Source: Candidatus Saccharimonadota bacterium (GTDB lineage: Bacteria; Patescibacteriota; Saccharimonadia; Saccharimonadales; SZUA-47). From it: a stretch of DNA of 6,611 bases. Under the pieces are notes generated by a model. It worked only from the letters and a program-made list of their open reading frames with translations. It did no database searches and had not been told where the DNA came from. Below are positions 4,925-6,611 of this stretch, one piece after another; positions within the stretch are counted from its first letter, which is position 1; every line of letters starts with the position of its first letter. The stretch covers positions 1-6,611 of the forward strand of contig JAGONL010000045.1 in NCBI GenBank assembly GCA_017993025.1, read 5' to 3'. A program made the position numbers and the translations under genes.

Positions 4925-4965
4925 CTAGTGTCACCAATAATAGCCCTCACGCGAGTTACACTTTA
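4925..4965 (-). other. 5' hairpin domain of the tuf leader
   Basis: Near the predicted RNA 5' end AGTGT and ACACT can pair (5 bp) and enclose a small CTC-GCGT-GAG hairpin. It holds a TGGTGA (4931-4936) that is also found near the start of the rpsJ and rplC leaders. The fold is modest. Confidence 0.3.
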
Positions 4966-4994
4966 ATTATAGAGTATTTAGCAGTATGTATCAA
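4966..4994 (-). promoter_or_regulatory. tuf promoter
   Basis: Minus strand: -35 TTGATA at 4989-4994, exact 17-nt spacer, consensus -10 TATAAT at 4966-4971. A start near 4959 gives an unusually long leader of about 258 nt. The -35 lies 8 nt after the stop codon of the 137-codon gene, and no terminator is visible between them, so read-through from fusA is possible too. Confidence 0.8.
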
Positions 4995-5002
4995 GAACTA
5001 TT

Positions 5003-5416
5003 TTACTTATCACCCTGAGGAACACTAACCATTCCTACCATGATTTCATAGAATTTTGCAACATACGGGTCTTTGTGTGCATGAAAAACTTCATTAGGTC
5101 TTAAGGCATGGTGATCTTTAATACACCTATCCATGTCTTCAATGCCGTCATGAGTACGACTATCACCATACTCTTCCTGATGAGTTCGTAAACCTGTGAA
5201 GACTACCATTGCAGCTTGCTCTACAGCTTCAGTTTCTGTAAAACCCGCATAATCAATTAAATTTTTTGTAAGATACGTTGCATAATCAAGTATACATCCT
5301 ATACGTTGACCCGTATCAATATTACTTAGCAATACAGAGTCATAAAAGCTCCTTCTACCTCCTGGTTTACTCATGCAGGTGTAGTTAAATGGTTCTAGTG
5401 CTTCTATAGCGTCCAT
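5003..5416 (-). CDS. hypothetical protein directly downstream of fusA
   Basis: The 137-residue product is not one I recognise. It looks soluble and mostly helical. A middle segment (about 40-75) is rich in aliphatic and aromatic residues, and a His- and Asp-rich part (about 78-115, with RTH, THDG, DHH and FHAH) could hold a metal or a catalytic site, but the spacing does not match an HD or other hydrolase motif I know. The ATG at 5414-5416 follows the fusA TAG by 2 nt and there is no strong Shine-Dalgarno, so translation is probably coupled to fusA. It occupies the place between fusA and tuf that is empty in most bacteria. The stop is TAA. Confidence 0.7.
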   Translation of the reverse strand: MDAIEALEPFNYTCMSKPGGRRSFYDSVLLSNIDTGQRIGCILDYATYLTKNLIDYAGFTETEAVEQAAMVVFTGLRTHQEEYGDSRTHDGIEDMDRCIKDHHALRPNEVFHAHKDPYVAKFYEIMVGMVSVPQGDK

Positions 5417-5418
5417 AT

Positions 5419-6611
5419 CTACTTTGCGTTTTTGGCTATTATTGCTTCTTTTACGTGGTTAGGGACGTCGGCGTAGTGGTCAAGTTCCATAGAGCTTGAG
5501 GCACGGCCCTTTGTTGCAGAACGTAGGTTTGTAGTATAGCCAAACATTTCACCAAGTGGTACAAATGCTGTGATTTCTTTAATTCCGCTAGCCAAATCTT
5601 CCATAGATTCTATTCGTCCACGTTTAGAGTTCAAATCACCTATTACTTCACCCATGAACTCTTCCGGAGTTACTACGACAACTTTCATGACAGGTTCCAT
5701 TATTACAGGATTTGCAATCTTAACACCAGCTTGAAGAGCCATAGAGCCGGCAATCTTAAATGCCATTTCGTTAGAGTCAACATCATGGTAACTACCGTCG
5801 TAAAGTTCAGCCTTAACATCAACAACCGGGTATCCAGCCAATACACCGTTAGCCATAGCTTCGATGATACCTTGCTGTACTGGTTTGATATATTCGCTTG
5901 GGACAACACCACCCTTGATAGAGTTGATGAATTCAAAGCCTTTACCAGACTCGTTTGGAGAAAGTCGTAACCATACATCACCGTATTGTCCGCGTCCACC
6001 AGATTGACGAATAAACTTACCTTGAATTTCAACACCTTCTTTACGGATTGTTTCACGGTAGGCAACCTGTGGTGCACCAACGTTTGCTTCAACACTAAAT
6101 TCGCGTTTCATTCTATCAACAATTATTTCAAGATGGAGCTCGCCCATACCGCTGATAACGGTCTGGCCAGTTTCATCGTCAACGCGGATTCTAAATGTCG
6201 GGTCTTCTTCTGCAAGTCTTTGCATAGCAAGACTCATTTTTTCTTGGTCAGCTTTGGTCTTTGGCTCAATCGCAATAGATACAGGTGGTTCTGGGAAAGT
6301 AATGCTCTCTAGCACAATAGGATTTGCTGAGTCAGCAAGAGTGTGTCCAGTAGTTGTAGCTTTTAGACCTACAATTGCCGCAATATCACCGGCTTCTACC
6401 TCAGATACATCTTCTCTCTTATCTGCTTGCATTCTAACAATACGTCCGATACGTTCTTTTTCACCGTTAGAAGTGTTAGTTACATAACTACCAGCTGTTA
6501 GTTTGCCGGAATATACTCTAAAATATGCAAGCTTACCAACAAATGGGTCGGTAGTAATCTTAAACGCTAGCCCTGCTAGAGGTTCTGAGACATCTGGTTT
6601 TCGTTCACTTT
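5419..6611 (-). CDS. fusA: translation elongation factor EF-G, C-terminal part
   Basis: EF-G is the GTPase that drives tRNA-mRNA translocation and, with RRF, ribosome recycling. The window holds about 396 codons; the frame is open to the right edge, so the GTPase domain and start lie outside. It begins in domain II (TTDPFVGK, then RVYSGKL and ERIGRI), continues through domain III ([13 protein letters not shown]), domain IV ([10 protein letters not shown] and the tip segment [11 protein letters not shown]) and domain V ([17 protein letters not shown], then [15 protein letters not shown]). The ATG at 6430-6432 is internal (RIVRMQA), not the start. Family identity and completeness of domains III-V are clear. 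The stop is TAG, 2 nt before the next ATG. Confidence 0.97.
   Translation of the reverse strand, partial: SERKPDVSEPLAGLAFKITTDPFVGKLAYFRVYSGKLTAGSYVTNTSNGEKERIGRIVRMQADKREDVSEVEAGDIAAIVGLKATTTGHTLADSANPIVLESITFPEPPVSIAIEPKTKADQEKMSLAMQRLAEEDPTFRIRVDDETGQTVISGMGELHLEIIVDRMKREFSVEANVGAPQVAYRETIRKEGVEIQGKFIRQSGGRGQYGDVWLRLSPNESGKGFEFINSIKGGVVPSEYIKPVQQGIIEAMANGVLAGYPVVDVKAELYDGSYHDVDSNEMAFKIAGSMALQAGVKIANPVIMEPVMKVVVVTPEEFMGEVIGDLNSKRGRIESMEDLASGIKEITAFVPLGEMFGYTTNLRSATKGRASSSMELDHYADVPNHVKEAIIAKNAK

Noticed and set aside
5703..6312. Other frames inside fusA on both strands
   Set aside because: They overlap conserved EF-G coding sequence and show no start signals or recognisable protein features.
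6430..6432. ATG as the start of fusA
   Set aside because: The frame stays open to the window edge and the upstream residues match EF-G domain II, so this ATG is internal.

Overview
This is an AT-rich bacterial window built around the junction of the str and S10 translation operons, read on the minus strand. From right to left it carries the 3' two-thirds of fusA (EF-G), tuf (EF-Tu), rpsJ (S10) and the first 19 codons of rplC (L3). The compact genes, the EF-Tu N-terminal sequence with [11 protein letters not shown], and small unrecognised genes between core translation genes suggest a Candidate Phyla Radiation bacterium, perhaps a Saccharibacterium. That placement is an inference from general look. 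The standard genetic code reads fusA and tuf cleanly.

In most bacteria fusA, tuf, rpsJ and rplC follow each other directly. Here every junction is opened. A 137-codon gene starts 2 nt after fusA. A 101-codon gene with its own promoter sits between tuf and rpsJ. Between rpsJ and rplC lie about 2.5 kb holding a 91-codon gene, a plus-strand gene for a HAD/YqeG-like protein, a small membrane protein and a class I methyltransferase. tuf, the 101-codon gene, rpsJ and rplC each have a readable sigma70-type promoter, so the ancestral long operon seems split into several transcription units.

The noncoding parts are the most interesting. The predicted tuf transcript has a leader of about 258 nt with an 86-nt nested hairpin of four perfect stems, alternative pairings and a 14-codon upstream ORF. 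The rplC leader (about 150 nt) has a three-tier hairpin followed by a U run, like a transcription attenuator, and a second hairpin that lies between the Shine-Dalgarno sequence and the start codon. These leaders may be cis-regulatory RNAs that replaced operon-wide control once the gene block was broken up. The methyltransferase and membrane-protein genes both have extended -10 promoters only 9-10 nt before their ATG, which predicts essentially leaderless mRNAs.

Layout (plus coordinates): rplC start 1-59; rplC leader and promoter 60-246; methyltransferase 336-1040; membrane protein 1102-1374; divergent promoters 1375-1448; HAD-like gene on the plus strand 1449-2156; 91-codon gene 2216-2491; rpsJ 2539-2868; rpsJ promoter 2956-2984; 101-codon gene 2990-3295; its promoter and the tuf terminator 3296-3516; tuf 3517-4701; tuf leader and promoter 4702-4994; 137-codon gene 5003-5416; fusA 5419 to the window edge. 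I see no tRNA, rRNA, CRISPR array, transposase or phage gene.
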